From Chlamydomonas sphaeroides (taxonomy: Eukaryota; Chlorophyta; Chlorophyceae; Chlamydomonadales; Chlamydomonadaceae), in the NCBI GenBank assembly GCA_001662425.1, contig BDDC01001515.1, positions 1 through 24,985 on the forward strand: a stretch of DNA of 24,985 bases. The letters are read 5' to 3'. Shown here one piece after another: positions 1-9,041 of this stretch. The notes below the pieces were generated by a model. That model did not search any database. It saw only the letters and a program-made list of their open reading frames with translations, and was not told the origin of the DNA. Within the stretch, counting starts at the first letter, position 1. Every line of letters begins with the position of its first letter. The position numbers and the translations under genes were made by a program.

Positions 1-33
1 CCTCCCCTCCCCTCCCCTCCCCTCCCCTCCCCC
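1..33. repeat. CCTCC-type microsatellite in PSMA1 intron
   Basis: Near-perfect tandem CCTCC(C) units run from the window edge to the splice donor that follows PSMA1 exon 5. On the PSMA1 sense (minus) strand this is a run of GGGAGG units starting just after the donor, so the pre-mRNA would carry closely spaced G-runs. The array may continue outside the window. Confidence 0.85.
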
Positions 34-35
34 AC

Positions 36-2018
36 CTGCATGGCCTCGTCCTCCTTGAGCGCCGCCAGGTAGGGCGCCACGCCCTCCTCCTCCAGCAGCG
101 TGAAGCCCAGGTCCTTGCCCACCACCGCCACGCTGCAGTTGGCGGCGCTCAGCTCGCCCTCGCTCAGGCTGCCGGCCAGCGCGCGCAGGCCGTGGCGCAC
201 TAGCTCCTCCAGCGAGGCCCCGGGGAAGGACTCGAAGTGCTTCTCCAGGTACGTCTTGGCGGCCTGGGGGAGGGGTGTGCGGTGTTGGGGTGGTAAGCAG
301 GCTGACTCAACCGCTAGGCTCAGGTGACGCCATGGCGGCCTGGGGGGGAGGGTGGGGAGTTGTCCCAGGTAGAAAACGCGCACAACCCGCATGGCCAGGG
401 GGAGCGGACGCAAGGGAGGAGGGAGAAGGCGAAGGGGAGGGGCGTGGTGTGGTCGAAAGGCGGAACAGGGTAGCGGGGGCCAGAGGGGGTGGCGCAGGGG
501 CCGACAGCGGCATCGCATGGACGTGGGGACATCTCCACCCTGTCCCGACTCCTCTGGCATCCGCACGCCCCAACCATCCCCCACCTGCGACCGCGCGTCG
601 ATGGCTACGGCTTGCATTCCCAGGCAGGGGGCACCCGGCACACCGCCGCCAAAACCCTCACACCCTCCCCCGCCCCGGCCACCCCTCCCTTACCCCCCAC
701 CTGCGACCGCGCGCCGATGGCCATGGCCTTGTACTCGTAGTAGTTGCCCGAGGGGCAGGTGTTGAAGAGGTGCGGCCCCGCCGCGTCCACGCCCGCCACC
801 AGCAGGCCCACGCCGTAGGGCCGCTTCCACGACCGCTGCGTGCACACCTGGCTCTTGTCCGCCACCTGCCGCACCAGGCGGCCCACCGGCATGGCGCTCT
901 CGTACACGTAGCTGGGTGGGGTTGGAGGTGTAGGTGAGGGGAGGGGACAGGTGGAGACGGTGCGCTTAGAGATAGGAACAATTTGTAAACACGACCGCGC
1001 GGCACGCCCTTGGATTGGTGACGCGTCGGTCGTGCATATGAAGCAGAGATGCGTTCAGGTGCACCGGTGCGGGAAACAAGGTCCAGGTCCAGGTGGTTAG
1101 GGCGACAAGGCACGACGTGGGTGACAAGCCCAGTCCAGGGGCAGGTGAGCGGAGGGCGCCATGGGGCTAGGGCCGTGTGCGCATGGGGCTCCCATACACA
1201 GAGGTGGGGAGGAAGGAGAGGGGAAGGGGGCCGCGAGGCCAGGGACAGCAGGCAGGTGGGCGATGGGGTTCAGGTTTGCCGCCGGCGCAGGCGGCGGGCG
1301 CAAGCCGTGCGGGTTAGTGCGCCGGTGTGAGCCGCGCTGCGTCCGGTGTCTTGGCCGCGCAGGCAGCGCGGCGGCCTCACCGGTGGTTGATGCACTCGTT
1401 GCGCATGTATTTGCACAGCGAGCGGCCGTCGCCGTTGAGGCCGGCGATGGCGATGCCCATGTGGTCGTCCAGTTTGAACACCTTGCGCTGGAAAGAGGAC
1501 AGCTCCGACTGGGAGCGCTTTAGCGTCGCGAGCACGACGTGCGTGTCGCTCTGGGAGGACGGCGAGGAAAGCGCGCGGGAGCGCAGGGGCAGCAACGGCA
1601 GACAGGTGAACGCCGCGCACCGGGGGACGACGGGGGCAAGCGGTGCAGGCCAGAGAGGCCGCCACAGCACAGCTGCCTGCAGCGGCTACATGCCGTGTAC
1701 ATGGCCCTGTGCAGTGCGGCGTACTTGCCCCCGAAAGCCATAAGGGCTGGGCTGCAGCCGGCGTATCGAGCGGGCGTGGGGTCCGGGTAGCACGCCATAC
1801 CTTCAGGCCCACAGCGCAGCTGCCCTGCTTCACGGCCTCCATCGCGTACTCCACTTGGAAGAGCCGCCCTTGCGGGCTCCACGTGGTTACGTCGGTGTCA
1901 TACTGCGACCGCGGGAGCCGGGTGGCATCGTGTAAGGCTCGGTTGGAACGCCACACCCCGCCGAGAGGCAGGATCGCAGACCCGACGGGGCCTCTGTCCA
2001 CACCTGGTTCCTAAACAT
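36..2018 (-). CDS. PSMA1: 20S proteasome subunit alpha type-1 (alpha-6), 3' end outside window
   Basis: Alpha-ring subunit of the 20S proteasome core, acting in ATP/ubiquitin-dependent protein degradation in cytosol and nucleus; alpha subunits are structural, not catalytic. Exons on the minus strand: 2018-2004, 1902-1801, 1550-1381, 911-701, 263-36. They join in frame to 242 residues. The start MFRNQ lies on a 15-nt coding microexon and is the conserved N-terminus of this subunit. The proteasome alpha signature (YDTDVTTWSPQGRLFQVEYA, about residues 6-25) follows, then the DDHMGIAIAGL strand near residue 70, KRPYGVGLL near 126 and CPSGNYYEYKAMAIGARSQ near 150. Known homologues are about 260-280 residues, so only a short C-terminal tail, read into the off-window side, is missing; a donor sits directly after exon 5 (GT at 35-34). 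Introns 3 (912-1380) and 4 (264-700) exceed 400 nt. The gene is head-to-head with COX6B. Confidence 0.95.
577..620 (-). other. Decayed duplicate of PSMA1 exon-4 end and splice donor
   Basis: Inside PSMA1 intron 4 lies a second copy of the last ~38 nt of exon 4 plus its donor, 116 bp further along the transcript. The genuine exon end (739-701) encodes KAMAIGARSQ before GTGGGG. The copy ends in the same CGCGCGGTCGCAG followed by GTGGGGG and can be read QAVAIDARSQ, but one G is missing compared with the original, so the exon frame is not kept through it. It could be a relic of a local duplication or a cryptic 5' splice site. Exon 4 as modelled joins exon 5 in frame without it. Confidence 0.7.
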
Positions 2019-2370
2019 TGTGGCGCGCCTGTCCTAGTAGCAGGCGCACGGGCGCGCCCAAATGCAGATCTTCAGTGCGCGGTCGCGACTGTTGGCAGTC
2101 TATGAAAGCGGGTGTCGATTGGCAGGTGCAGTGTGGAGCGGTTTGCAGGCTCTGCAGCTCACCGCTGTACCCCACGCCCTGGGGGTTCATTGCCCGGTTT
2201 GTCCCATGCAGCTCGGTCCCGCGGGCAGCGCGCTACGCCGCTCCTGAACGCTTCGGAGACGTAACGTAGAATATTGCACTGCTAGAACCACGGGCTAGGC
2301 CGCTTGCCTGACTAGTCGGCGAGCATCAACTCCGAGACTAGTCGCGCCTTCAGCCCTAGACTTGCTCGCC
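2019..2370. promoter_or_regulatory. Divergent intergenic region PSMA1 / COX6B
   Basis: 352 bp separate the two start codons of oppositely transcribed genes, so this stretch should hold both 5' UTRs and promoters. I see no convincing TATA box. An AT-richer patch (GTAGAATATTGC) sits near 2267-2278. No conserved ORF is present. The shared-promoter role is inferred from layout only. Confidence 0.5.
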
Positions 2371-3459
2371 ATGGGCCTCTTCAACTTCATGGTCGCTCGT
2401 GCGGATGCGGAGCCGGTCGTTGAGGTGCGACACCTGCTCAGCTGCGGGAGTCTCGGCAGCATAGCGCTCAGCATGCGCAGGCCCCCGCGTTGCAGGAGGA
2501 GGCCGCCCCGCCTCCCCCGCCTCCTGCGCCGAAGAAGGCCCGGGCCAAGGTGACGCTGGAGGTAAGGCGCAACAGTCCATGCGGGCGCTGTGCGCAGAGC
2601 GGTCGGCCATGACACTGCACGACCTGCCGCCCGCAGTCGCTGTCGCCCGAGGAGCTCGAGGACCTGAAGAATGAGGTGGTTTCGGAGGTTGTGACGAAGA
2701 TTGCCGGCGAGGTGCGTCGCGGCGCTAGTGACTCGTGTGATGTCGGTACCAATCATCGTCCCCTGTGTGCGCACGCGCAGGAGGGCGAGAAGCTTCAGGA
2801 CTTCATGGAGCACGAGGTACTTGGTGCAGGACGGCCCAGCGTCAGCGCACTGCCTCCGCGCAAACAACACCTCCCCTGCTGTCAACCCCGCGATAACTAA
2901 CACCTCCCTTCCCCTTCTCGCAGCTCATCACCGCACCGTACGACCCGCGCTTCCCTAACCGGAACCAGGCGCGCCATTGCTTTGTGCGCTTCAACGAGTA
3001 CTACAAGTGCGTGTGCTGTTGGGGTGCCGGGGTGCAGTCGTGGCGTTGCCCCCAGTGCATAACAACGGCTGCCGGCCGCTTCAGACTGCTGGGCTTTAGT
3101 GGCCTCTACCGCTGCAGCAGCGCTGACGCCGCTCGCACTCGGGGCCCGTCGTACTGGTGCACAGGTGCATCTACGAGCGCGGCGAGGAGCACGCCCGGTG
3201 CCAGTTCTACCAGAAGGCCTACCAGTCGCTCTGCCCGAGCGAGTGGGTGAGTACCAGTGTCCGCAGCGCCCAGGCAGCCAATGCCCTAACGACGATTCCC
3301 TGTCCTTTGCCCCCCTCGTCCCGGGCTTGCACGCCGTGCCGCTCCATGGCCTGGCTCTCCATAATGCCTTCCGGTCACATGCCTGCTGGCGTCCCTCTCC
3401 TGCAGATTGAGAGCTGGCAGGAGCTGCGCGAGAAGGGCCTGTGGACCGGCAAGTACTGA
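2371..3459 (+). CDS. COX6B: Cytochrome c oxidase subunit 6B (COX12-type), N-terminally extended
   Basis: Nuclear-encoded subunit of mitochondrial complex IV, facing the intermembrane space. Seven exons: 2371-2424, 2481-2561, 2637-2711, 2781-2816, 2924-3006, 3165-3246, 3406-3459, joining in frame to 154 residues and ending WTGKY. The core (about residues 83-154) has the family pattern LITAPYDPRFPNRNQARHC and the twin motif C101-x9-C111 / C122-x10-C133, the disulfide-forming cysteines of the coiled-coil-helix fold imported through the MIA pathway. Before it come ~80 residues absent from animal and yeast proteins: a short hydrophobic start, a run of six prolines followed by APKKARAK, and an acidic helical stretch (SLSPEELEDLKNEVV). 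Plant COX6b-1 proteins also carry N-terminal extensions. The start ATG has a good context (GCCATGG). Exon 4 is a 36-nt microexon. Confidence 0.93.
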
Positions 3460-3915
3460 GCGGCGAGGCGCTGCTCGGGATTTTCACGGCCGCAGGAGTC
3501 GGCTGCGGTGGACGCTGGGCGGCTGGGCGGGTGCTTCCAGGGGGAGCGTCGGCCGGTCGAATCGCGTGGCTTAGCAACCAGGTTAGGGCACAGAGAAGCT
3601 AGGAGTCTGGATGCGCGCGTGAGTGAAGGGGCTTGCTGGTTCGCGGCAGTGCAACGCGTTGTTGGTCTGTAGTGCAGGTGAGTCGTGGCCGGGAGCTTGG
3701 GGTAGGAATGGTGCGGCGATGGCTTCATTGACGGTGTGTGTAAGGCAACGGTATGGATTGATTCGCACTTGCGGGGGTCTTGGAGGAGGTTGACGGAGGG
3801 TGCGCGGGTACGTGCCATGAAGCCAACTGAAAAGACTGCAACCTTTGTCAGCATACAGAACTATCGGCAACTACACATACCAAAGCTATCTGTCGGCTGC
3901 CTCAGCATATCAAGC
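3460..3915. other. Intergenic: COX6B 3' UTR and SOUL-gene upstream region
   Basis: No conserved ORF is seen. The first ~280 bp are probably COX6B 3' UTR, ending near the TGTAA at 3739. The rest is lower in GC and presumably holds the promoter and 5' UTR of the downstream gene. Confidence 0.5.
3739..3743 (+). promoter_or_regulatory. Candidate poly(A) signal TGTAA of COX6B
   Basis: TGTAA is the usual chlorophycean polyadenylation signal. This one lies 280 nt after the COX6B stop, a normal 3' UTR length. It rests on one pentamer and was not checked against transcripts. Confidence 0.45.
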
Positions 3916-6900
3916 ATGAGGCTTAACAGTTCGCATCTCCCTAGCACAGCAACAGAGCGTCGCACTATCACGCACAGACAGAACACAGCTCAGCGCTGTC
4001 GGCCCTGCGTGCCGCGCGTGCGCCAGCAGGATGCATCATCGCTTCAGCCATCCACTCGCGGTGCCGTGGCGATGGCTGCCAACACGCAAGCACCTGTGGC
4101 CGCGCCCACATTGGACATGGAGGCGAGCAATGCTGCGGGCACATGCACGCGGCCGCTACCACACCACCGTGTGGTTCCCGGCAGCCCCCCTTCCTGGCAA
4201 ACAACCCCCTTCCCGGGCGGCAGGCGCCCATGTCGTTCCCAGGTGCCCCTGCCCGCCCGCCACTCCTGACGCCGCTCCGCACCTCGTCCGGCCGCCCCCG
4301 ACCTGCAGGCCAAGATGGCGTTCCTGCGCGAGGACCTGACACACCTCTTTGATGACCGCGGCATCGACGCATCCGCGTATGTCGCGCCCAGCGCCGCTCA
4401 CACCGGGCGGCACGCCAGCCGAGCCCCCTGCGCCAACACAGCCGCAGGGGGGCCTGCGCACGCTTAGCCTCACTGCAGCCGCACCGCCTGCCCAGCACGC
4501 CCTTCAAGCCCCATCTCCAGGGCCCCCTTGCCGAGATACACGCACAGGGCCCTGCGGGCGGCGCTCAGTCGGCGGTCAGCAGCGCAGCCTGCCCGAATCG
4601 GCGCTGGGGGCGCCCGCCGCACGCATCTCGAGGGCCACAGCAGCCTAGGGCGGTTTGAAGCCTTGGACGGGCCCTCCTCCTCTCCCCCACACATTATCCC
4701 GCTCGCCCCTCCCTGCAGGTACGAGGACGTGGTGGACTTCTGCGACCCCATCACCCGCTACACCACCATCAGCGGCTACCTGTTCAACATTGCTTTTCTG
4801 AGGAAGGCCTTTGACCCCGTCTTCATCCTGCACGACATGCGGCTCACGGGTGCGGCTCACGTGGGGCCGCAGCAGTGGCGGCTGCAGCGGCGCAGCCGTC
4901 GGCTGCAGCGGCACGCGGGAGGCAACGTGCGCGTGGCTGTGCCAGCTGCGCGGGGGACCAGCCCTACAGCAGCGCGAGAGCCGCTCCCAGGATGCGCCCC
5001 GGGCGCCGATGCAGCCCTGGCGCGATGAACAACTGTGGTCCCCCTCCCCCCCAAAGCCCTGACCCGCTGTGCTTCCCCCTCCCGCTGGCCCCTCCCCGCG
5101 ACCCCCCGACCCCTCTCCCCGACCCTTTCGCCCCGACGTCTCCCCGCCATTCCTGCCTCCGACCCTCCCGCCCCAGGCCCCACCGACGTGACCACCCGCT
5201 GGACGATGAGCATGCGCTTCACGCCGGCGGGCGCGCTGCCGACCCGCAAGTACTGGAACCCCACCATCACCTTCACGGGTGGGACCGGGGGGGAGGGCGG
5301 GCCGGGGGCGGGCCGAGGCCGGGCGGGCAACTGGACCCTGGTCGTACGCAAGGCGGCAAGGGCCGAGTGGACGGCCAAGGCCGCTGCGGCAGCAGCGCCG
5401 GGGCCGCGCCGGCTGGTGGGGCTATCCCACGCGCCCCGGCATATGCATGCGCCGGGGGCCACGCCGTGCTGCTGGGGGCCGCTCCACGGCCAGCCCGCAG
5501 CCACCCCCCCGCGCACCGCTCCTCGCGCGCCGGGCGCAGGCACGTCCACGTACGTGTTCAACCCCGCCAGCGGCAAGATCTACCGCCACATCGACACCTG
5601 GGACTCCATCGACAACCAGGTGGGCTCTGCCGGGGCCGGCCGGGGGCCGGGGCGCCGGCACGGGGCGGGGCGTTGTAGGGCCGTGCGGCGCATCACGCAA
5701 GGACATACGGCCGTGCGGCGCATCACCCAAGGGCGCAGCAGGTCCGCCAGAGCGGCTGGCTGCATGCCGCCGCCAGGTCACCCCTTGATGTCATTTGTCG
5801 GTGGCGCAGGGTGAGGGGGGAGGGGGATCCTTGTCGCTGCCCTCGTTCCGTGCACTGCTGCACCACTTGGGCCTAGCTGTGCTCGCAACGCCTGCCCCCA
5901 CCATCCTCACGATCCCTCACGCGCCATCGCCAGGAGTTCTTCTCCGTGGAGGGCTTTGCCGACTTCTTCAAGCAGCTGCTGTCCTTCTACTCCACGCCCA
6001 GCCTGGAGACGCCGCAGTACACCATCCTACGGTGGGATGGGGCCGGCGAGGGCGAGGAGGCCCTTGGGGATGGTCATGGCGGCATTGCTATGGCTCTAGG
6101 AGCACAGCGCACAGCGCACCGCATGCGAACGCAATCGTCCCAGGGTACTCAGCGCCGCAGCACCCGGTTCTCATCCCCGTGAGGCGCCCGGACTCCAGCC
6201 CAGGAACGGAGCCGTGGTCGGCACACGCGCCCCGCCTACACGGCCCACCGCCCCTGCACGCACCGCGCCGCCCGGCCCTGCTGCCGTGCCGCCGCACAGC
6301 CCAGCCGCCAGCTTGCGTCGCGACCCGTCTCCCCCTGCCAACGCCCCGCGACCGGCGCGCCCCCGACTGCGAGGCCTGGCGCCCCACGTCTGCGCGCTGA
6401 CTGAGCGCCATGCTCATGTGCTTCTTTCTGCCCCGACAGGCGCGCCCGCGACTACGAGGTGCGGCGCTACGAGCCGTACGTGGTGGCGGAGACCGCCATG
6501 GACGCGGCGGGGAAGCTCAACCGAGAGGTGCTGGCGTCGGGCAAGGTGAGCTCGCGGGCGAGGAGCTGGGGCGGCCATGTCGCGGGAGGGGGCCTCCAGA
6601 TCGGGCCTGCGTGCAGCGGCCGCGTCTGTGGGGAGCCGCCGTGTGGTTTGCATAACATGCTGCGCTGCCGCCGGCGGCCTGCAGGTGGCGGTCAACCCCG
6701 CGGGCCCCGGCAACAAGGCTTTCAACTCACTGGCACGGTGGGGCGCTGTTGTCATCAGCCGCCCGCCGCCGCTGCAGCCGACCACCGCCTGCTTCTTGCT
6801 TTGCCTTGGAGGCCCAGCTGGCAGCCAGGGCGCTGGGTCAGCCGGAGCTCACAGAGCGCAGCTTGCGACCGCGGACGTGGGGTCTGGAGCTCTGCCAGGT

Positions 6901-7946
6901 CCCCCGCGCCGCTGCGCCGCTGCGCCGCTGCGCCCTTGCCCGCCCGACAACAGCACGCCTGCTCTGCGCCGGCCACACACCCGCACCACAGCGCCAGCGC
7001 GAACCCCCGCCCTGCAAACCCCATGCGCTAACCCCCGCCCTTGCAACCCCCTCCCCCCTCCCCCCTGCCCTCTCCTTGACCTCGCCTCCCGCCTCCCTCC
7101 CCTGCAGCTACATCTTCGGCGGCAACGCCGCGAGCGCCAAGATGGCCATGACCACGCCCGTGTTCAGCGACACCGCCGGCAACATGCGCTTCGTCATCGG
7201 GCCCTCTGCGCTCAAGGTGGGTCGGGAGGGATGGGATGGCCCCCCCACGGGCAGTGGCAGCCAGGCAGGCTGCCAGGCAGGCTGCCAGGCAGGCAGTCCC
7301 GCGGCCCGTGACCATAAAGGCGGTCTTGCTCCAGCGGAGATGCCAGCTGTGCGGCTGTTGTGGTTTCGCCCGCACCCACCCGCTTCACAAGCATTTCTGG
7401 GTGCATCGCGATCCGTGCAGTCCGTGGGGTCTCGCGGCGCGTGGTCTCACCCGGTAACCCCCACACGCGCCGCCGCAGGCCATGCCCTCGCTGCCGGCGC
7501 CGCTCTCGCCGGACGTGGCGCTGACGCGGCAGGAGGGCGGCGTGGTGGCGGCCCGCGTGTTCTCGGGATACGCGCGTGAAGAGGACAGCAACCGCCAGGC
7601 GCAGGCGCTGAGGTGGGTCATGCAGTCCTTCCGCGGCCCCTTCCGCGGCTGCTGCGCGGCCGCAGGCTGGCGCCGGCCTCGTCCGCCCAACCCCTGCTAG
7701 GGTGCCAAGGTTTCACAGTTCAGGGGATGCCCGCGGCCGTGGCCTCCGCCCGCCCCGCAACGCCCGTGACGGCCTCGTGCGCCCGCGCGGCCCGCCGCCG
7801 CACGCAGGGAGTCGCTGGCGCGCGACGGCCTGGCCGCCTCCTCGCCCGGCTACAGCCTAGCGCGCTACAACGACCCCTCCACGCCCGCGCCCTTTCGCCG
7901 CAATGAGGTGCTGGTGCAGCTGGACGCATTCGACACGTGGCAGTAG
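3916..7946 (+). CDS. DUF2358 + SOUL heme-binding domain protein (HBP5-like)
   Basis: Eleven exons: 3916-4242, 4309-4376, 4719-4849, 5177-5278, 5540-5619, 5934-6031, 6440-6545, 6685-6737, 7108-7216, 7479-7612, 7808-7946; 448 residues in frame. Residues ~110-255 form a DUF2358 (NTF2-like) domain (REDLTHLFDDRGIDASAYED, then DPITRYTTISGYLFNIAFLR and VTTRWTMSMRF). Residues ~262-447 form a SOUL domain (YEVRRYEPYVVAET, GNKAFNSLARYIFGG, KMAMTTPVFS, LARYNDPSTPAPFRRNEV). Plant proteins with this order (Arabidopsis HBP5 type) bind tetrapyrroles and are plastid-associated. Exon 1 has no conserved sequence; its S/T/R/A-rich, acid-poor start looks like a chloroplast transit peptide. A second in-frame ATG at 4072 (GCGATGGCT) has a better context, so the start and exon 1 are uncertain; exons 2-11 are firm. 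Several introns exceed 300 nt and none shows a gene. Confidence 0.9.
5679..5732. repeat. 30-bp tandem duplication in SOUL-gene intron 5
   Basis: GGCCGTGCGGCGCATCAC occurs at 5679 and again at 5709, each followed by CAAGG or CCAAGGG, giving a period of 30 bp. It lies wholly inside the intron between 5619 and 5934. Confidence 0.8.
7261..7296. repeat. 12-bp tandem repeat in SOUL-gene intron 9
   Basis: About three copies of CCAGGCAGGCTG start at 7261, 7273 and 7285, the last one diverging at its end. It lies 44 bp after the exon-9 donor. Confidence 0.8.
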
Positions 7947-8313
7947 CGGCGCGGGGCTGCGGCCGCGTGTCGGCTGGTGGCAGCAGCGTGGGCCGACGGC
8001 GTGTCGCGGCTGCGGGACTGGCCGGGGCGTGCTGGGGCCAGCGGGGAAGACTTGATTAGGCATGGCAGCGTGCAATGAGCGCTGGCTCAAGCCGGGCTGC
8101 TGGCTGGGGGGGGCTAGTGGCGGGTAGGGAGCAGGTCAGGAGCGCCAGGAGAGATGAGCTGGTGCAGGCTGGAAGCCGGGCCATGGAGCAATTGAAGGTC
8201 CTTAATGGTTGGCGCATGGTGTGTGCGTTTGTAGGTCTGGGTGGCCTCTTTTGGGGCGAGCCATGCACCCCGGCGCAGCTGGGACGGGTTTATAGGTCAA
8301 GTCAGCACGCCCC

Positions 8314-8361
8314 CGGTGTGTTCAAGTGTTAGGTAGAACAGAACCCCACACGCGGCACAGC
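8314..8361 (+). repeat. 48-bp shared element, copy A
   Basis: Forty-eight bases matching, as reverse complement, 12540-12587 at 45/48 positions with no gap, including a 29-nt perfect block. It lies 368 nt after the SOUL-gene stop and in that gene's sense orientation begins CGGTGTGTTCAAGTG and ends GCGGCACAGC. Similarity ends abruptly on both sides. The function is unknown. Confidence 0.85.
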
Positions 8362-8798
8362 ACGCCGGTGTGTGTATGTGAGACAGTGTGTTTTTTGCAG
8401 TGCAAGGCAGGTGCAGGTGTCGCCATGGTGTGCTCAGGAGTTGTGAGTTGGGTGCACCGTGTGCGTCTGTGCTGGTGTCGTTGCGCAAGGCGCCGACGCA
8501 CGGGTAACACGGTACCTAAGGGGCCAGTGGTCCTGGTATTCAGGTGCTGCGCGTGTTGCGCGAAATACGTTATTTTGCACAGCCCGATGCCGAGTCATGA
8601 GCGAAGGGACTGGTATGAGGGTGTGCAGGTCGTCGGTGGTAGGCGGTGCCGCAGATAACCCGTGGCGGATAGGCGGGCTTCTGCCGTGGCAGGAGCAGGC
8701 ACGCCCGGGCGAGGGCGGTATGCGAGGGTACGCGTGGCTTGCACTGGCGAAGGTTCGCAGCTAGATGCACCACACAGGCGAATTTGTGCGAATGCTGC

Positions 8799-8803
8799 TG
8801 TAA
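8799..8803 (+). promoter_or_regulatory. Candidate poly(A) signal TGTAA of SOUL gene
   Basis: First plus-strand TGTAA I find after the SOUL stop, 853 nt downstream. The distance is long but possible for a chlorophycean 3' UTR; a variant signal closer in cannot be excluded. Confidence 0.3.
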
Positions 8804-9041
8804 ATGCGGACGTTATTTGCTGGTCGTGTGTGTTGGGGGTGCTGCCATGACTGGGTTGCGTTAGAGCTGCATGGGGCACAGCCGGGGTTTTGCACCTAGG
8901 GTTTGACATGATTCCTCTCTTCCTCTTGCTCCTTTAGCACGCGATAAGCTTACACCTGCCTACGTGCTGTGCATGAATGCCCATGACGCCAATGTTTCGC
9001 AAGTAGGTTGCATGTGGCAAGCTCGCGCTGTTGCGTCCACG

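Larger units (their letters stand above)
7947..9041. other. Intergenic: SOUL-gene 3' UTR and ankyrin-gene upstream region
   Basis: About 1.1 kb with no recognisable protein. It contains one copy of the 48-bp shared element (8314-8361) and a TGTAA at 8799-8803 that would make a long 3' UTR for the SOUL gene. Base composition falls to more AT near 8900-8960, likely the promoter side of the ankyrin gene. Upstream in-frame ATGs for that gene lie at 8973 and 9012. Confidence 0.5.

Noticed and set aside
275..937. 220-codon plus-strand open frame
   Set aside because: It lies antisense to PSMA1 exons and introns, has low-complexity Pro/Arg/Ala content expected from high GC, and no family resemblance.
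3736..3915. Upstream extension of SOUL exon 1 to the ATG at 3736
   Set aside because: It would overlap the candidate COX6B poly(A) signal at 3739 and adds residues with no transit-peptide or domain character; ATG 3916 or 4072 is more plausible.
6898..6940. CGCTGCGC repeat in SOUL intron 8 as a possible coding Ala/Pro repeat
   Set aside because: It lies between exons that join in phase without it; simple GC-rich slippage explains it.
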